Shown piece after piece: positions 1-8,480 of a stretch of 64,000 nt of DNA (the stretch's first letter is position 1; the number at the start of each line of letters is the position of its first letter). Made by a program: the position numbers and the translations under genes. The stretch spans positions 6,289,501-6,353,500 of the forward strand of contig NZ_JAZHRV010000001.1 in NCBI RefSeq assembly GCF_036924595.1, read 5' to 3'. Under the pieces are notes generated by a model. That model ran no database searches. It was given only the letters and a program-made list of their open reading frames with translations, and was not told the origin of the DNA. Source of the stretch: Bradyrhizobium algeriense (GTDB taxonomy: Bacteria; Pseudomonadota; Alphaproteobacteria; Rhizobiales; Xanthobacteraceae).

Positions 1-50
1 ATCGCATCGGGACGCTCGGTGAACCGGCCGCCCCACATCTTGTTGCTCAT
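1..50 (-). CDS. argH: argininosuccinate lyase, N-terminal fragment
   Basis: Only the first 16 codons are inside the window; the gene continues to the left. Read on the minus strand they give MSNKMWGGRFTERPDA, the characteristic N-terminus of argininosuccinate lyase, the last enzyme of arginine synthesis (argininosuccinate to arginine plus fumarate). The gene is divergent from tlpA, an arrangement known from Bradyrhizobium. The 126-bp space between the two starts must hold both promoters. Confidence 0.85.
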   Translation of the reverse strand, partial: MSNKMWGGRFTERPDA

Positions 51-176
51 GACTTCCCTGGCCTTACTTCTTAAGCCTTGCCATCTAAATCGTCGAACCG
101 GCTGCGAAACGCGGTGCCGGTTTCGGCCGTAACTCGACCGTAATCTTGCGCCCTGCATAGCCGTATCTGATACAGG

Positions 177-866
177 ATGACAAACGATATGCCCGAAATG
201 TCCCCGCCCCGCCCGGCCACGAAACGCCGGATCCCGCTCGCCATCGGTGCAGTGGCGGCTGTGGGCGTGATCGGATTGGGCGCGTTTTACGAGTTCGGCG
301 GCTTCAAGCGCGGCAGGGGCGGCGATCCCTCCTGTACGGGCGCCGTCGAACTGGCCCGCAAGATCGCGCCGCTGGCGCATGGCGAGGTAGCCGCGCTGAC
401 CATGGCGACGACCCCGCTGCGGCTCCCCGACCTCGCCTTTGAGGACGCCGAGGGCAAGCCCCGAAAGCTCTCGGAATGGCGCGGCAAGACCGTGCTGGTG
501 AACCTGTGGGCCACATGGTGCGTGCCTTGCCGTAAAGAGATGCCGGCGCTCGACAGCCTGCAGGCCAAGCTCGGGGGCAAGGATTTTGAGGTGGTCGCCG
601 TCAATATCGACACCCGCGATCCCGAGAAGCCGAAAACCTTCCTCAAAGAGGCCAATCTGACCAGGCTTGGCTATTTCGCGGACTCAAAAGCCAAGGTTTT
701 TCAGGACCTTAAGGGCATAGGCAAGGCGCTGGGCATGCCGACCTCGATACTGGTCGATGGCCAGGGCTGCGAAATCGGCAACCTGGCCGGCCCCGCCGAA
801 TGGGCCAGCGACGACGCAATCAAGCTGATCAAGGCCGCGATGGAGCCAGTGAAGGCGGGGCTTTAG
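177..866 (+). CDS. tlpA: thiol:disulfide interchange protein TlpA
   Basis: Membrane-anchored periplasmic thioredoxin-like reductase. A short basic N-terminus is followed by one hydrophobic anchor (about residues 20-41) and then the thioredoxin fold. The active site WCVPC begins at Trp114, inside the classic context VNLWATWCVPCRKEMPAL, and a cis-proline MPTS loop follows near residue 185. An extra Cys pair (SCTG near the anchor and QGCEI late) matches the extra structural disulfide known for Bradyrhizobium TlpA. In that genus TlpA reduces the copper-delivery proteins and the CuA subunit needed to assemble cytochrome aa3 oxidase. At 229 residues it has the expected length. ATG start. Confidence 0.93.
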   Translation: MTNDMPEMSPPRPATKRRIPLAIGAVAAVGVIGLGAFYEFGGFKRGRGGDPSCTGAVELARKIAPLAHGEVAALTMATTPLRLPDLAFEDAEGKPRKLSEWRGKTVLVNLWATWCVPCRKEMPALDSLQAKLGGKDFEVVAVNIDTRDPEKPKTFLKEANLTRLGYFADSKAKVFQDLKGIGKALGMPTSILVDGQGCEIGNLAGPAEWASDDAIKLIKAAMEPVKAGL

Positions 867-885
867 CAGCCCGGCGATAGAATCG

Positions 886-1010
886 TAGGCTGGGCAAAGC
901 GACTTGTCCGCCGTAGCTCGAAGAGCGAAGGCGGAAGCGTGCCCACCTAATGTCGCGAACTGGAGAGATGGCGGCACGGCGCAAGCGCGCCTTTGCCTAC
1001 CCTGCAGGAC
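886..1010. repeat. interspersed repeat, GTGGGCAAAGCG family, copy A
   Basis: The core at 891-931 (TGGGCAAAGCGACTTGTCCG, continuing with a GCTCGAAGAGCGAAG hairpin) recurs almost exactly at 1311-1351. The right end, around 980-1008, carries the inverted partner CGCCTTTGCCTACCCTGC. The unit is non-coding. On the minus strand both copies happen to read FALRATADKSLCP in spurious open frames. Related copies lie at 1303-1495 and 40267-40357. Confidence 0.75.
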
Positions 1011-1017
1011 GGTAATT

Positions 1018-1197
1018 TCAGGCCGCAATATTGAGGTTGCCGCCAACGCCGTGGGCGAGATTGGCCGTACCCAGCAGCGTCTGGACCGCGGCTTTCTCGG
1101 CGTCCGCGTTCTGTTTGATGATCGAGGTCTGGATCTGCTGCTGCGTGCCCGCCGCCTTCATCGCCATCATGCTCGAAACCATAGCCATCATATCCAT
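1018..1197 (-). CDS. putative motility protein, YjfB-like small protein
   Basis: A 59-residue protein rich in Met, Ala and Gln, with the pattern MDMMAMVSSMMAMKAAGTQQ followed by IQTSIIKQNADAEKAA. This resembles the small YjfB-type 'putative motility protein' family, whose role is unproven. The ATG at 1197 is preferred over an upstream GTG (1206) because GAGGAG lies 8 nt before it. No signal peptide is seen; two helical stretches are likely. It is flanked on both sides by copies of the interspersed repeat, so it is a one-gene unit. Confidence 0.6.
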   Translation of the reverse strand: MDMMAMVSSMMAMKAAGTQQQIQTSIIKQNADAEKAAVQTLLGTANLAHGVGGNLNIAA

Positions 1198-1302
1198 ACG
1201 CAGCACTCCTCAAACCTGAGGGCACCCTACCCCGGCACCGGTTAACGAATTCTGGAGATTGTGCTGTGAGCGCGGTGGAACCTGTCCGAGCAGCGTGAAA
1301 AA

Positions 1303-1495
1303 AAGTGGGGTGGGCAAAGCGACTTGTCCGCCGTAGCTCGAAGAGCGAAGGGGCCCGCCGATTTTTTCACAACCGGCGATAGCGCCTGTGCAGAGCACGT
1401 CGGCGTTTGAATTTGCAGAGGCATGGTGGGCACGCGGAGCCTGTCATCGGGCGCGCATTCGCGCGACCCGGTGGCTTTTGCCCACCCTACGCATC
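1303..1495. repeat. interspersed repeat, GTGGGCAAAGCG family, copy B
   Basis: The core 1311-1351 is nearly identical to copy A (891-931). The right arm ends in CTTTTGCCCACCCTACG near 1475-1492, which is the inverted complement of the left end. This repeat fills most of the 300-bp gap between the YjfB-like gene and the hydroxyacyl-CoA dehydrogenase; no gene is supported there. Confidence 0.7.
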
Positions 1496-1507
1496 GAGAG
1501 TGGAGCC

Positions 1508-2389
1508 CTAGCGCGTCGGGACCGGCTTGTCGCCGCGGTAGTCGTAGAAGCCGCGCTGCGTCTTGCGGCCGAGCCAGCCGGCCTCGACATATTTCACGAG
1601 CAGCGGGCACGGCCGGTATTTCGAATCCGCCAGCCCCTCATGCAGCACCTGCATAATCGAAAGACACGTATCCAGACCGATGAAATCGGCGAGTTCCAAC
1701 GGCCCCATCGGGTGATGCGCGCCGAGCTTCATGGCGGCGTCGATCGCCTCGACGTTTCCGACACCCTCATAGAGCGTGTAGATCGCCTCGTTGATCATCG
1801 GCAGCAGGATGCGGTTAACGATGAAGGCCGGGAAATCCTCCGATACCGCGATCTGCTTGCCGACCTTGCCGACAAATTCCTTTGCCGTTTCGAAGGTGGA
1901 ATCGTCGGTGGCGATGCCGCGGATCAACTCAACGAGTTCCATCGCCGGCACCGGATTCATAAAATGAATGCCGATGAAGCGCTCGGGACGATCGGTCGAG
2001 GCGGCGAGCCGCGTGATCGAGATCGACGAGGAGTTGGTGGCGACGATCGCTTCCGGCTTCAGCGCGGCACAGAGCTCGTGAAAGATCTTGCGCTTGACCT
2101 CTTCCTTTTCGACTGCGGTCTCGATCACGAGGTCGCAGTCCGCCAAACCATCCAGCGTCTCGGTGGTGGTAATGCGGCCGAGCGCCTTTTTGCGCGCGTC
2201 CTCGGTAATGGTCTGCTTGGCAACCTGGCGCGACAGATGGCCGTTAATGGTCGCCATCGCCGATTTCAGCCGTTCGTCGGAGACGTCGTTGAGCACCACG
2301 TCGAAGCCGGCGAGCGCCGCCACATGCGCAATCCCGTTGCCCATCTGGCCCGAGCCGATCACGCCGACCTTCTTGATTGTCACCGCCAT
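1508..2389 (-). CDS. 3-hydroxybutyryl-CoA dehydrogenase
   Basis: NAD(P)-dependent oxidation/reduction between acetoacetyl-CoA and 3-hydroxybutyryl-CoA, linking beta-oxidation and polyhydroxybutyrate metabolism. The N-terminal Rossmann domain starts with VGVIGSGQMGNGIAHVAA, followed by the 3HCDH motif FIGIHFMNPVPAMELVELI with catalytic His and Asn, then the C-terminal helical domain ending in a GFYDYRGDKP-type tail. The 293-residue form starting MAVTIKKVGVIGSG fits the family. An upstream in-frame ATG at 2431 would add 14 residues and has a GAGG sequence near it, so the start is uncertain. It lies downstream of etfB-etfA on the same strand, which fits fatty-acid oxidation, but a 290-bp repeat-bearing gap may separate the transcripts. 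Confidence 0.9.
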   Translation of the reverse strand: MAVTIKKVGVIGSGQMGNGIAHVAALAGFDVVLNDVSDERLKSAMATINGHLSRQVAKQTITEDARKKALGRITTTETLDGLADCDLVIETAVEKEEVKRKIFHELCAALKPEAIVATNSSSISITRLAASTDRPERFIGIHFMNPVPAMELVELIRGIATDDSTFETAKEFVGKVGKQIAVSEDFPAFIVNRILLPMINEAIYTLYEGVGNVEAIDAAMKLGAHHPMGPLELADFIGLDTCLSIMQVLHEGLADSKYRPCPLLVKYVEAGWLGRKTQRGFYDYRGDKPVPTR

Positions 2390-2486
2390 CTTTTCATCCA
2401 CCGGAACGGCGCGCACATCGCGCCTGTTCATCTCTGAACCTCAGATACGATATAATCAGTATCGAGGTTTCAGTCCCCATCATTGG

Positions 2487-2534
2487 CACGTTTTCTTCAC
2501 GCGAAGCTTAATCCACTTCGCTCGCAACCGCTTA
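2487..2534. repeat. interspersed repeat, TTTTCTTCACGCGAA family, copy 1
   Basis: The sequence CACGTTTTCTTCACGCGAAG, followed by ATCCACTTCGCTCGCAA, recurs with changes at 19345-19393 and 60799-60843. It is non-coding and lies between the hydroxybutyryl-CoA dehydrogenase and etfA. Confidence 0.7.
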
Positions 2535-2620
2535 AGGTAAATATCTTCCGGACGTTGCGCGTCCGGCTGGAGCGGAATGAACGCTGCCTCGAATCGTCAT
2601 TCCGCTCTATCTTTTTGTTT

Positions 2621-2670
2621 GAACATGATCTTTTCGGAAAAACCGGCTTCCCCTTTTCCGGATCACGCTC
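2621..2670. repeat. palindromic intergenic repeat (CATGATCTTTTCGGAAAA type)
   Basis: Imperfect inverted repeat: the left arm CATGATCTTTTCGGAAAA pairs with the right arm CTTTTCCGGATCACG around a short centre. I recognise this as a palindromic element common between genes in Rhizobiales. Position downstream of etfA suggests it could act in mRNA 3'-end stability; this is inference. Confidence 0.7.
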
Positions 2671-2679
2671 CGTCCGTCG

Positions 2680-3624
2680 TTACTTTCCGAGCTTACCGAG
2701 CGCTTCGGTCAGTTCAGGAACCGCCTGATAGAGGTCCGCCACCAGGCCGTAATCGGCAACCTGGAAGATCGGCGCGTCTTCATCCTTGTTGATCGCAACG
2801 ATCACCTTGGAATCCTTCATGCCGGCGAGATGCTGGATCGCGCCGGAGATACCGATCGCGACATATAGTTCCGGGGCGACCACCTTGCCGGTCTGGCCGA
2901 CCTGCCAGTCGTTGGGCGCATAGCCGGCATCGACCGCGGCGCGCGAGGCGCCGACGCCGGCGCCGAGCTTGTCGGCGAGCGGCTCGATATATTTGGCAAA
3001 GTTCTCGCGGCTCTGCATGGCGCGGCCACCGGAGACGATGATCTTCGCGGAAGTCAGTTCCGGACGGTCGCTCTTCGCAACCTCCTCGCCGACGAAGCTG
3101 GATAGGCCCGGATCGGCCGCAGCAGTGGCGTTCTCCACCGTCGCGCTGCCGCCGTCACCGGCCGCGGCGAAAGTCGAGGTCCGCACCGTGATAACCTTCT
3201 TGGCGTCCTTCGATTTCACCGTCTGGATCGCGTTGCCGGCATAGATCGGCCGCTCGAACGTGTCAGGCGAAACCACCTTGATGATCTCCGACACCTGCAT
3301 CACGTCGAGCAGCGCCGCGACGCGCGGCATCACGTTCTTGAAGCGCGAGGTGGCGGGCGCGACGAAGGCGTCATAGCCTGAAGCCAGCGACACGATCAGC
3401 GCGGCCAGCGGCTCGGCGAGGTCGTGGGCATAGGCAGCGTTATCGGCGAGCAGCACCTTCTTGACACCGGCAAGCTTGGCCGCGGCATCGGCCGCCGCCT
3501 TGGCGTTCTCGCCGGCGACCAGCACGTGGACGTCGGCACCGAGGGCGGCTGCTGCCGTCAGCGCCTTGTTGGTCGCGTCCTTGATCGACGCGTTGTCGTG
3601 TTCAGCGATCAGTAGCGTCGTCAT
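2680..3624 (-). CDS. etfA: electron transfer flavoprotein subunit alpha
   Basis: FAD-binding subunit of the ETF heterodimer that takes electrons from acyl-CoA dehydrogenases and passes them to ETF-ubiquinone oxidoreductase. The N-terminal domain I is followed by the C-terminal FAD domain with [51 protein letters not shown] and the terminal [20 protein letters not shown]. At 314 residues it has the normal length for group I (housekeeping) ETF alpha. The start ATG overlaps the etfB stop by one base (TGATG at 3626-3622), so the two are translationally coupled. Confidence 0.95.
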   Translation of the reverse strand: MTTLLIAEHDNASIKDATNKALTAAAALGADVHVLVAGENAKAAADAAAKLAGVKKVLLADNAAYAHDLAEPLAALIVSLASGYDAFVAPATSRFKNVMPRVAALLDVMQVSEIIKVVSPDTFERPIYAGNAIQTVKSKDAKKVITVRTSTFAAAGDGGSATVENATAAADPGLSSFVGEEVAKSDRPELTSAKIIVSGGRAMQSRENFAKYIEPLADKLGAGVGASRAAVDAGYAPNDWQVGQTGKVVAPELYVAIGISGAIQHLAGMKDSKVIVAINKDEDAPIFQVADYGLVADLYQAVPELTEALGKLGK

Positions 3625-4373
3625 CAGAGAACCCCGGCTTCGGTCTTGAGTTTCGTTACCAGCTCAGCAACGTCCTTGACCTTGACGCCACCCTTGCGGC
3701 CCGGAGGCTCCGCGGTCTTGAGCACTTCGAGATGCGGCGTGAGATCGACGCCGTAATCTGCCGCGCTCTTGTCGTCGATCGGCTTCTTCTTCGCCTTCAT
3801 GATGTTGGGCAGCGACGCGTAGCGCGGCTCGTTCAGCCGCAAATCGGTGGTGACGATCGCCGGTCCCTTCAGCTGCACGGTCTGCAGGCCGCCGTCGACC
3901 TCGCGCGTGACCTTGAAATCGCTTCCTTCGACTTCGAGCTTGGAGGCAAAGGTCGCCTGCGACCATCCGAGCAGCGCCGCCAGCATCTGGCCGGTCTGGT
4001 TCGAATCGTCGTCGATCGCCTGCTTGCCGAGAATGACGAGGCCGGGCTTCTCCGCGTCAGCCACGGCTTTCAGAATCTTGGCGACCGCCAAGGGCTCCAC
4101 ATTGCCTTCGGCCTTGACGAGAATCCCGCGGTCGGCGCCCATGGCGAGACCGGTCCGGATCGTCTCCGAGGCCTGCGCCGGGCCGATCGACACCACCACC
4201 ACTTCGGTCGCCTTGCCGGCTTCCTTCAGCCGCAGCGCTTCCTCGACGGCGATTTCGTCGAACGGATTCATCGACATCTTCACGTTGGCCAGTTCCACGC
4301 CCGTTCCGTCGCTCTTGACGCGGACCTTGACGTTGAAATCGACCACCCGCTTTACCGGCACAAGAACCTTCAT
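3624..4373 (-). CDS. etfB: electron transfer flavoprotein subunit beta
   Basis: AMP-binding subunit of ETF. It starts [20 protein letters not shown] and contains [19 protein letters not shown], the diagnostic ETF-beta signature, and the recognition-loop region [21 protein letters not shown]. At 249 residues it is of standard length. AGAGGA lies just before the ATG. First gene of the minus-strand etfB-etfA unit; the 1-base overlap with etfA assures equal subunit supply. Confidence 0.95.
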   Translation of the reverse strand: MKVLVPVKRVVDFNVKVRVKSDGTGVELANVKMSMNPFDEIAVEEALRLKEAGKATEVVVVSIGPAQASETIRTGLAMGADRGILVKAEGNVEPLAVAKILKAVADAEKPGLVILGKQAIDDDSNQTGQMLAALLGWSQATFASKLEVEGSDFKVTREVDGGLQTVQLKGPAIVTTDLRLNEPRYASLPNIMKAKKKPIDDKSAADYGVDLTPHLEVLKTAEPPGRKGGVKVKDVAELVTKLKTEAGVL

Positions 4374-4489
4374 CGATCCTCTTTCGCTTGAATTCTGGGG
4401 TTTTATTGGCTTGGGCGCGGAACCTAATGGCCCCGCTATCGGCGGTCAACGCGCGAAAGCCAAAAATCAGCCCTTGGATAGAGGCTATC

Positions 4490-5062
4490 TTACCGGTTTT
4501 GGCCGGGCACCCACAACACGTCTCCGGCCCCATTATCGTTCATGTGACGGCTGGCGACGAACAGGAAATCCGACAGGCGGTTCATATACTGGATGGCAGC
4601 CTCGCTGACCGGCTCCTTAGGGTTCGCGGCGAGTTCCACCATGATCCGTTCCGCCCGGCGGCATATGGTGCGGGCGAGATGCAGGTATGCCGCGGCGGGG
4701 GTGCCGCCAGGCAGGACGAACGAGGTCAGGGGCGCGAGATGCTCGTTCAGGCTATCAATGTCGCGCTCGAGCCGTTCGACCTGGCTTGAGAGCATCCGCA
4801 ACCGCTCAGCCTTGCCGTCGCGCTGGGGCACCGCGAGATCGGCCCCGAGATCGAACAGGTCGTTCTGGATCCGGCCCAGCATCGCGTCGACTTCGCGGGA
4901 ATCGCCGAGGTGCAGCCGTACCACACCGATGGCGGCGTTGGTCTCGTCCACGGTGCCATAGGCTGCGATGCGCAGATCGTATTTCGGCCGGCGTTCGCCG
5001 CTGCCGAGCGCCGTGGTGCCGTCATCGCCGGTCCTGGTGTAGATGCGGTTGAGTACGACCAT
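4490..5062 (-). CDS. cob(I)yrinic acid a,c-diamide adenosyltransferase, PduO type
   Basis: Transfers adenosyl from ATP to cob(I)alamin to make coenzyme B12. The N-terminal ATP-binding signature YTRTGDDGTTALGSGER is at residues 8-24. Downstream are AYGTVDETNAAIG, the helix RRAERIMVELA and the C-terminal EAAIQYMNRLSDFLFVASRH, all hallmarks of the PduO/MMAB trimeric fold. At 190 residues it is full length. GGGAAG precedes the ATG. It is co-oriented with the HIG1-type gene just upstream (21-bp gap), so these two are probably one operon; methylmalonyl-CoA mutase is the likely cofactor consumer. Confidence 0.92.
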   Translation of the reverse strand: MVVLNRIYTRTGDDGTTALGSGERRPKYDLRIAAYGTVDETNAAIGVVRLHLGDSREVDAMLGRIQNDLFDLGADLAVPQRDGKAERLRMLSSQVERLERDIDSLNEHLAPLTSFVLPGGTPAAAYLHLARTICRRAERIMVELAANPKEPVSEAAIQYMNRLSDFLFVASRHMNDNGAGDVLWVPGQNR

Positions 5063-5083
5063 TGGCGCTTCCCTTTTCCTGCC

Positions 5084-5278
5084 CTATTTGGCCATCGCCC
5101 AGACCACGACCATGGTGATGACGATGGCGATGAACTGCAGCAACACCCGAAGCCGCATCAGGTTCTGCGAGCGGCTCGGCGAGCCGCCGCGCATCATGTT
5201 GATGAGGCCGAGCAGCAGCACGATAGCCACGGCCGCAACCGCGATCGGGAGGACGATCGAACTCAGAAAGGATGCCAT
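5084..5278 (-). CDS. HIG1-domain twin-transmembrane protein
   Basis: A 64-residue protein starting MASFLSSIVLPIAVAAVAIV. It has two hydrophobic helices (residues 3-25 and 45-62) joined by a loop containing RSQNLMRLRVLLQ, which fits the HIG1 (hypoxia-induced gene 1) N-terminal domain motif. HIG1 proteins associate with cytochrome oxidase and respiratory supercomplexes in mitochondria and alphaproteobacteria; a role here in the inner membrane is inference. A longer in-frame start (5395) exists, but its extra 39 residues are Cys/Arg-rich and not family-like. Confidence 0.75.
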   Translation of the reverse strand: MASFLSSIVLPIAVAAVAIVLLLGLINMMRGGSPSRSQNLMRLRVLLQFIAIVITMVVVWAMAK

Positions 5279-5436
5279 CGACGCTACATAACACCGGCAA
5301 GCGCCGACTGCCACACGTTCACAATCCCTCGCACAACCCCTCGCGCAACCGATCGACGATCTGGCTTTTAAGCGAATAATATCAGATGCTAGCACAAATT
5401 TACGACCGGACCTTCGTAGCCAGATCGGGGTAAGAT

Positions 5437-6330
5437 GTGAGGTTCATTCGCTTCGTCTACCTCGTCGTGATGGAGGCGTTTTATACGTTCCTTGCCGATG
5501 ACGGCTGGGCGATCGCAAGCCATATCGCGCTATCGACATTGATGGCGCTGTTTCCGTTCCTGATCGTGCTGACGTCGCTGGCCGGCTTTTTCGGGTCCAA
5601 GGAGCTGGCCGACGGCGCGGTGGGGCTGCTGCTGCAGACCTGGCCGCAACAGGTCGCGGACGCGCTGTCGGGCGAAATCCACGACGTGCTGACCACGACG
5701 CGCGGCGACATCCTGACCGTCGGCGCGGTGCTGGCGGTCTATTTCGCCTCCAACGGCGTCGAGGCGCTGCGGGTCGCGCTGAACCGCGCCTATTCGGTGG
5801 TCGAGCCGCGGGCGTGGTACTGGCTGCGGCTGGAATCGATCGGCTACACGCTGGTCGCCGCCGTCACGTCGCTCTTGATGGCGTTCCTGATCGTGCTCGG
5901 TCCGCTGATCTTGGAAACGGCACGCCGCCACATTCCGTTCTTCGTCGAATCCAACGAAAGCCTGCTCAATTTCGCCCGCTACGGCATCACGATCACGGCG
6001 ATGACGGCGGCGTTGTTCGTCCTGCATGCCTGGCTGCCCTGCGGCCGCCGAAGTTTTCTGCAGATCCTGCCAGGCATCGTCTTTACAATGGTGGCGTCAC
6101 TGATTTCGGGCATCGTTTTCGGCCAGTATCTGGCGCGCTTCGCCAGCAACTACGTGACCATGTATGCAGGGCTTGCTTCGGTCATCATCGCGCTCGTGTT
6201 TTTGTATTTCATTTCCGCGATTTTCGTCTTCGGCGGCGAACTGAATGCGGCGATCATGAAGTCGCAATTGCCGAAGGGGATGTCGCTTCATGCAGCGCAG
6301 TCGCCAGGGCGCGCGGAGACACAGGCTTGA
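5437..6330 (+). CDS. YihY/virulence factor BrkB family membrane protein
   Basis: Inner-membrane protein of 297 residues with about six membrane helices. Family features visible are WAIASHIALSTLMALFPFLI near residue 30, the loop YFASNGVEALRVALNRAYSV, and the late helices GLASVIIALVFLYFISAIFVFGGELNAAI. The family was once mis-called RNase BN; its transport function is not settled. The start is GTG at 5437. Its last 77 bases overlap, tail to tail, the end of the hybrid kinase gene on the other strand. Confidence 0.88.
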   Translation: MRFIRFVYLVVMEAFYTFLADDGWAIASHIALSTLMALFPFLIVLTSLAGFFGSKELADGAVGLLLQTWPQQVADALSGEIHDVLTTTRGDILTVGAVLAVYFASNGVEALRVALNRAYSVVEPRAWYWLRLESIGYTLVAAVTSLLMAFLIVLGPLILETARRHIPFFVESNESLLNFARYGITITAMTAALFVLHAWLPCGRRSFLQILPGIVFTMVASLISGIVFGQYLARFASNYVTMYAGLASVIIALVFLYFISAIFVFGGELNAAIMKSQLPKGMSLHAAQSPGRAETQA

Positions 6331-7510
6331 CCAGAAAGATATCGGCGCCGGCGGCGCGCGATGCCGCCTCGTCCTCGCTGCGGCCGGATATGCCGATGAT
6401 CGGAATGCGCCCGAGCGGCGGCTGAAGCGCGCGAATGCGCGTGATCGCTTCGATGCCGTTGATCCCCGGCAGGACCATGTCCATCAGCACCGCATCGAAC
6501 GCGCCGTGCGCAAGCCGCTCGGGCGCCGCCTCGCCCTGGCCGATGAACTCGGTCTGGTGACCAAGCTCGGTCAGGATCGCGTTGAGCACGACGCGGCCGA
6601 ACGGATTGTCCTCGACGCTGAGCAGGCGCAACGGCCGCGGCGAACCGATCGACGCCTCGCCATCGGCGCCCGACGCCGCCGTCACCGCGTCCTTTGCCGA
6701 TGACATCACGACATTGAAGGTAAAGGTGGTGCCGCCGCCACGGCGTTGCGTCACGGCGACATCGCCGCCCATGGCGCGCGCCAGTTGCTTGACCGACGAC
6801 AATCCGAGACCGGCGCCGCCGAAGCGCGATGCAATGGAGACATTGGCCTGCGAAAACGGCCGGAACAGGCGTTTGACCTCGCTCAGCGTCATGCCGATCC
6901 CGCTGTCGGAGACCTCGAATTGGACGGCGACCTTGCCTTTCGGGCTGCGCAGGGGCGTAACCTCGAGGGCGACGCTGCCCTGGTCGGTGAATTTCACGGC
7001 ATTGTCGATCAGGTTCTCCACCGCGGCGCGCAGGCGCACGGGATCGCCGATCGCAAATGCCGGCAGCTTTTCGGAAATGACGACCGACGACTGCAGGCCC
7101 TTGGCCGCCGCGCGGCCGGTCAGCGAATCACCGGCATTGCGGGCGAGCGTGCGCAGGTCGAAGAAGTCCTGCCGCACCTCGAGCCCGGGACCGCCGCTGC
7201 GCGCCGCATCGACGAACAGGGTCGCAAGGCTCGCCAGATGTTCCGCGCCCGCCTTGATGGTGTCGACCCAGCGCCGCTCGCGCTCGTCGAGTTCGGACGT
7301 CGCCAGGAGATTGCTGATTGCCAGAATGCCTGTGAGCGGCGTGCGGACCTCATGCGCGAAGGCCGCCAGCGCGGTCTCGACCATGCCAGCGCCGGTGGCG
7401 GCGGATTTGCGGGCACCGCGCATTTTTGCCGCGGCGCTGGATGCGCGCTTCTTCGCTGGCCGCTTCTTTACTGGCCGTGTGATGCGTTGTGAGCGCCGCT
7501 TTGCCGCCAT
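6254..7510 (-). CDS. soluble hybrid histidine kinase/response regulator
   Basis: 418 residues with no membrane helix and no recognisable sensor domain. The N-terminal 36 residues are extremely basic (KKRPAKKRASSAAAK). HisKA follows with phospho-acceptor His in FAHEVRTPLTGILAISN, then HATPase_c with N box NLIDNAVKFTD, G1 box DSGIGMTLSE and G2 box GGAGLGLSSVKQLA. The C-terminal receiver domain starts LRLLSVEDNPFGR, with the acceptor Asp in AVLMDMVLPG and the Lys in FLVKPVSP. The ATG at 7510 has a strong AGGAAGGGGG site; a longer frame upstream would run into gluQ. The input signal is unknown and probably cytoplasmic. Confidence 0.88.
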   Translation of the reverse strand: MAAKRRSQRITRPVKKRPAKKRASSAAAKMRGARKSAATGAGMVETALAAFAHEVRTPLTGILAISNLLATSELDERERRWVDTIKAGAEHLASLATLFVDAARSGGPGLEVRQDFFDLRTLARNAGDSLTGRAAAKGLQSSVVISEKLPAFAIGDPVRLRAAVENLIDNAVKFTDQGSVALEVTPLRSPKGKVAVQFEVSDSGIGMTLSEVKRLFRPFSQANVSIASRFGGAGLGLSSVKQLARAMGGDVAVTQRRGGGTTFTFNVVMSSAKDAVTAASGADGEASIGSPRPLRLLSVEDNPFGRVVLNAILTELGHQTEFIGQGEAAPERLAHGAFDAVLMDMVLPGINGIEAITRIRALQPPLGRIPIIGISGRSEDEAASRAAGADIFLVKPVSPRALATALHEATSPSAIATS

Positions 7511-7574
7511 GGTCCCCCTTCCTCTGCCGCGACCAGCATGACACGCGATAGCAGCCGATGTCACGGAGACGTTT

Positions 7575-8480
7575 TCAACAACCCCCAGTAGTATTACAGA
7601 AGTCGCCGGACAAACCGACGAGGCTGCAAATATCCGCAGGCGCGGCACCTTGCCCACGCAATTCGCGCAAGGCCGTGGCTTGCGTCGATTTCGAAAGCTT
7701 GTGTCCCGACGCATCTTCGATGAGCCGGTGATGCCGATAGACCGGTTGCGGGATACCGAGCAGTTGCTGCAACAGCAGATGCACGCTCGTCGACCAGAAC
7801 AGGTCCCTGCCCCGCACCACATCGGTAACGCCCTGCAAGGCGTCGTCGATCACGACGGACAGATGATAGCTCGTTGGCGTCTCCTTGCGCGCGAGAATGA
7901 CGTCGCCCCAGGCTTCGGGCTGTGCGTGCACTGCGCCGGTCTCGCCGCCGGGGCCTTCGCCATGTTCGATCCAGGTGAGCTGATTCGTGCGCGCGCGAGC
8001 CGCCGCCATGTCGAGCCGAAGCGCGTAAGGCGTGCCTTGCGCGATCAACTGTCGGCGTTGGTCCGGCGGCAGCGATTTCGCAGCCCCCGGATAGAGCGGC
8101 GCCCCGTCCGGATCGCGCGGCCAGGGCGCGCTAGCGTCGCGTTGTGCAACCAGTCGGGCGATTTCCGCGCGGCTCTCGAAGCTCGGATAGATCAGGCCCA
8201 AGTCTGCCAATCTTTCGACTGCCTTCCGATAGCGCGCAAAATGCTCCGATTGCCGCCGCACCGGCGTTTCCCAGGATATCCCGAGCCATGCGAGGTCTTC
8301 GTAGATCGCCGCCTCGAATTCCGGCCGGCATCTCGTGGCGTCGATGTCCTCGATCCGCAGCAGGAACCTTCCCCCCGTGCGGCGCGCGAGGTCGAAATTG
8401 AGCAGCGCCGAATAGGCGTGACCGAGATGGAGGTAGCCGTTCGGGCTGGGTGCAAATCGGAAAACGGGTGGCGGCATCAC
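7575..8480 (-). CDS. gluQ: glutamyl-Q tRNA(Asp) synthetase (GluQRS)
   Basis: Truncated glutamyl-tRNA synthetase paralogue that attaches glutamate to the queuosine at position 34 of tRNA(Asp). The class I signature appears as YLHLGHAYSALLNFDLARR near residue 15 and KLSKS at about residue 257. FLLRIEDIDATRCRPEF and SYHLSVVIDDALQGVTDVVRG are diagnostic. At 301 residues it lacks the anticodon-binding domain, as expected for GluQRS. Its ATG overlaps the stop of the upstream nucleotidyltransferase gene by 4 bases. Confidence 0.93.
   Translation of the reverse strand: MMPPPVFRFAPSPNGYLHLGHAYSALLNFDLARRTGGRFLLRIEDIDATRCRPEFEAAIYEDLAWLGISWETPVRRQSEHFARYRKAVERLADLGLIYPSFESRAEIARLVAQRDASAPWPRDPDGAPLYPGAAKSLPPDQRRQLIAQGTPYALRLDMAAARARTNQLTWIEHGEGPGGETGAVHAQPEAWGDVILARKETPTSYHLSVVIDDALQGVTDVVRGRDLFWSTSVHLLLQQLLGIPQPVYRHHRLIEDASGHKLSKSTQATALRELRGQGAAPADICSLVGLSGDFCNTTGGC

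Noticed and set aside
684-1046. 120-codon minus-strand frame between tlpA and the YjfB-like gene
   Set aside because: It mostly translates the interspersed repeat and overlaps tlpA; the same peptide FALRATADKSLCP appears in the other repeat copy.
1388-2437. 350-codon open frame antisense to the hydroxybutyryl-CoA dehydrogenase
   Set aside because: It is Arg/His-rich, a usual by-product of high-GC codon bias opposite a real gene, with no family match.
5084-5395. 103-residue start for the HIG1-type protein
   Set aside because: The extra 39 N-terminal residues are Cys/Arg-rich, extend towards the divergent gene's promoter, and do not resemble HIG1 proteins.
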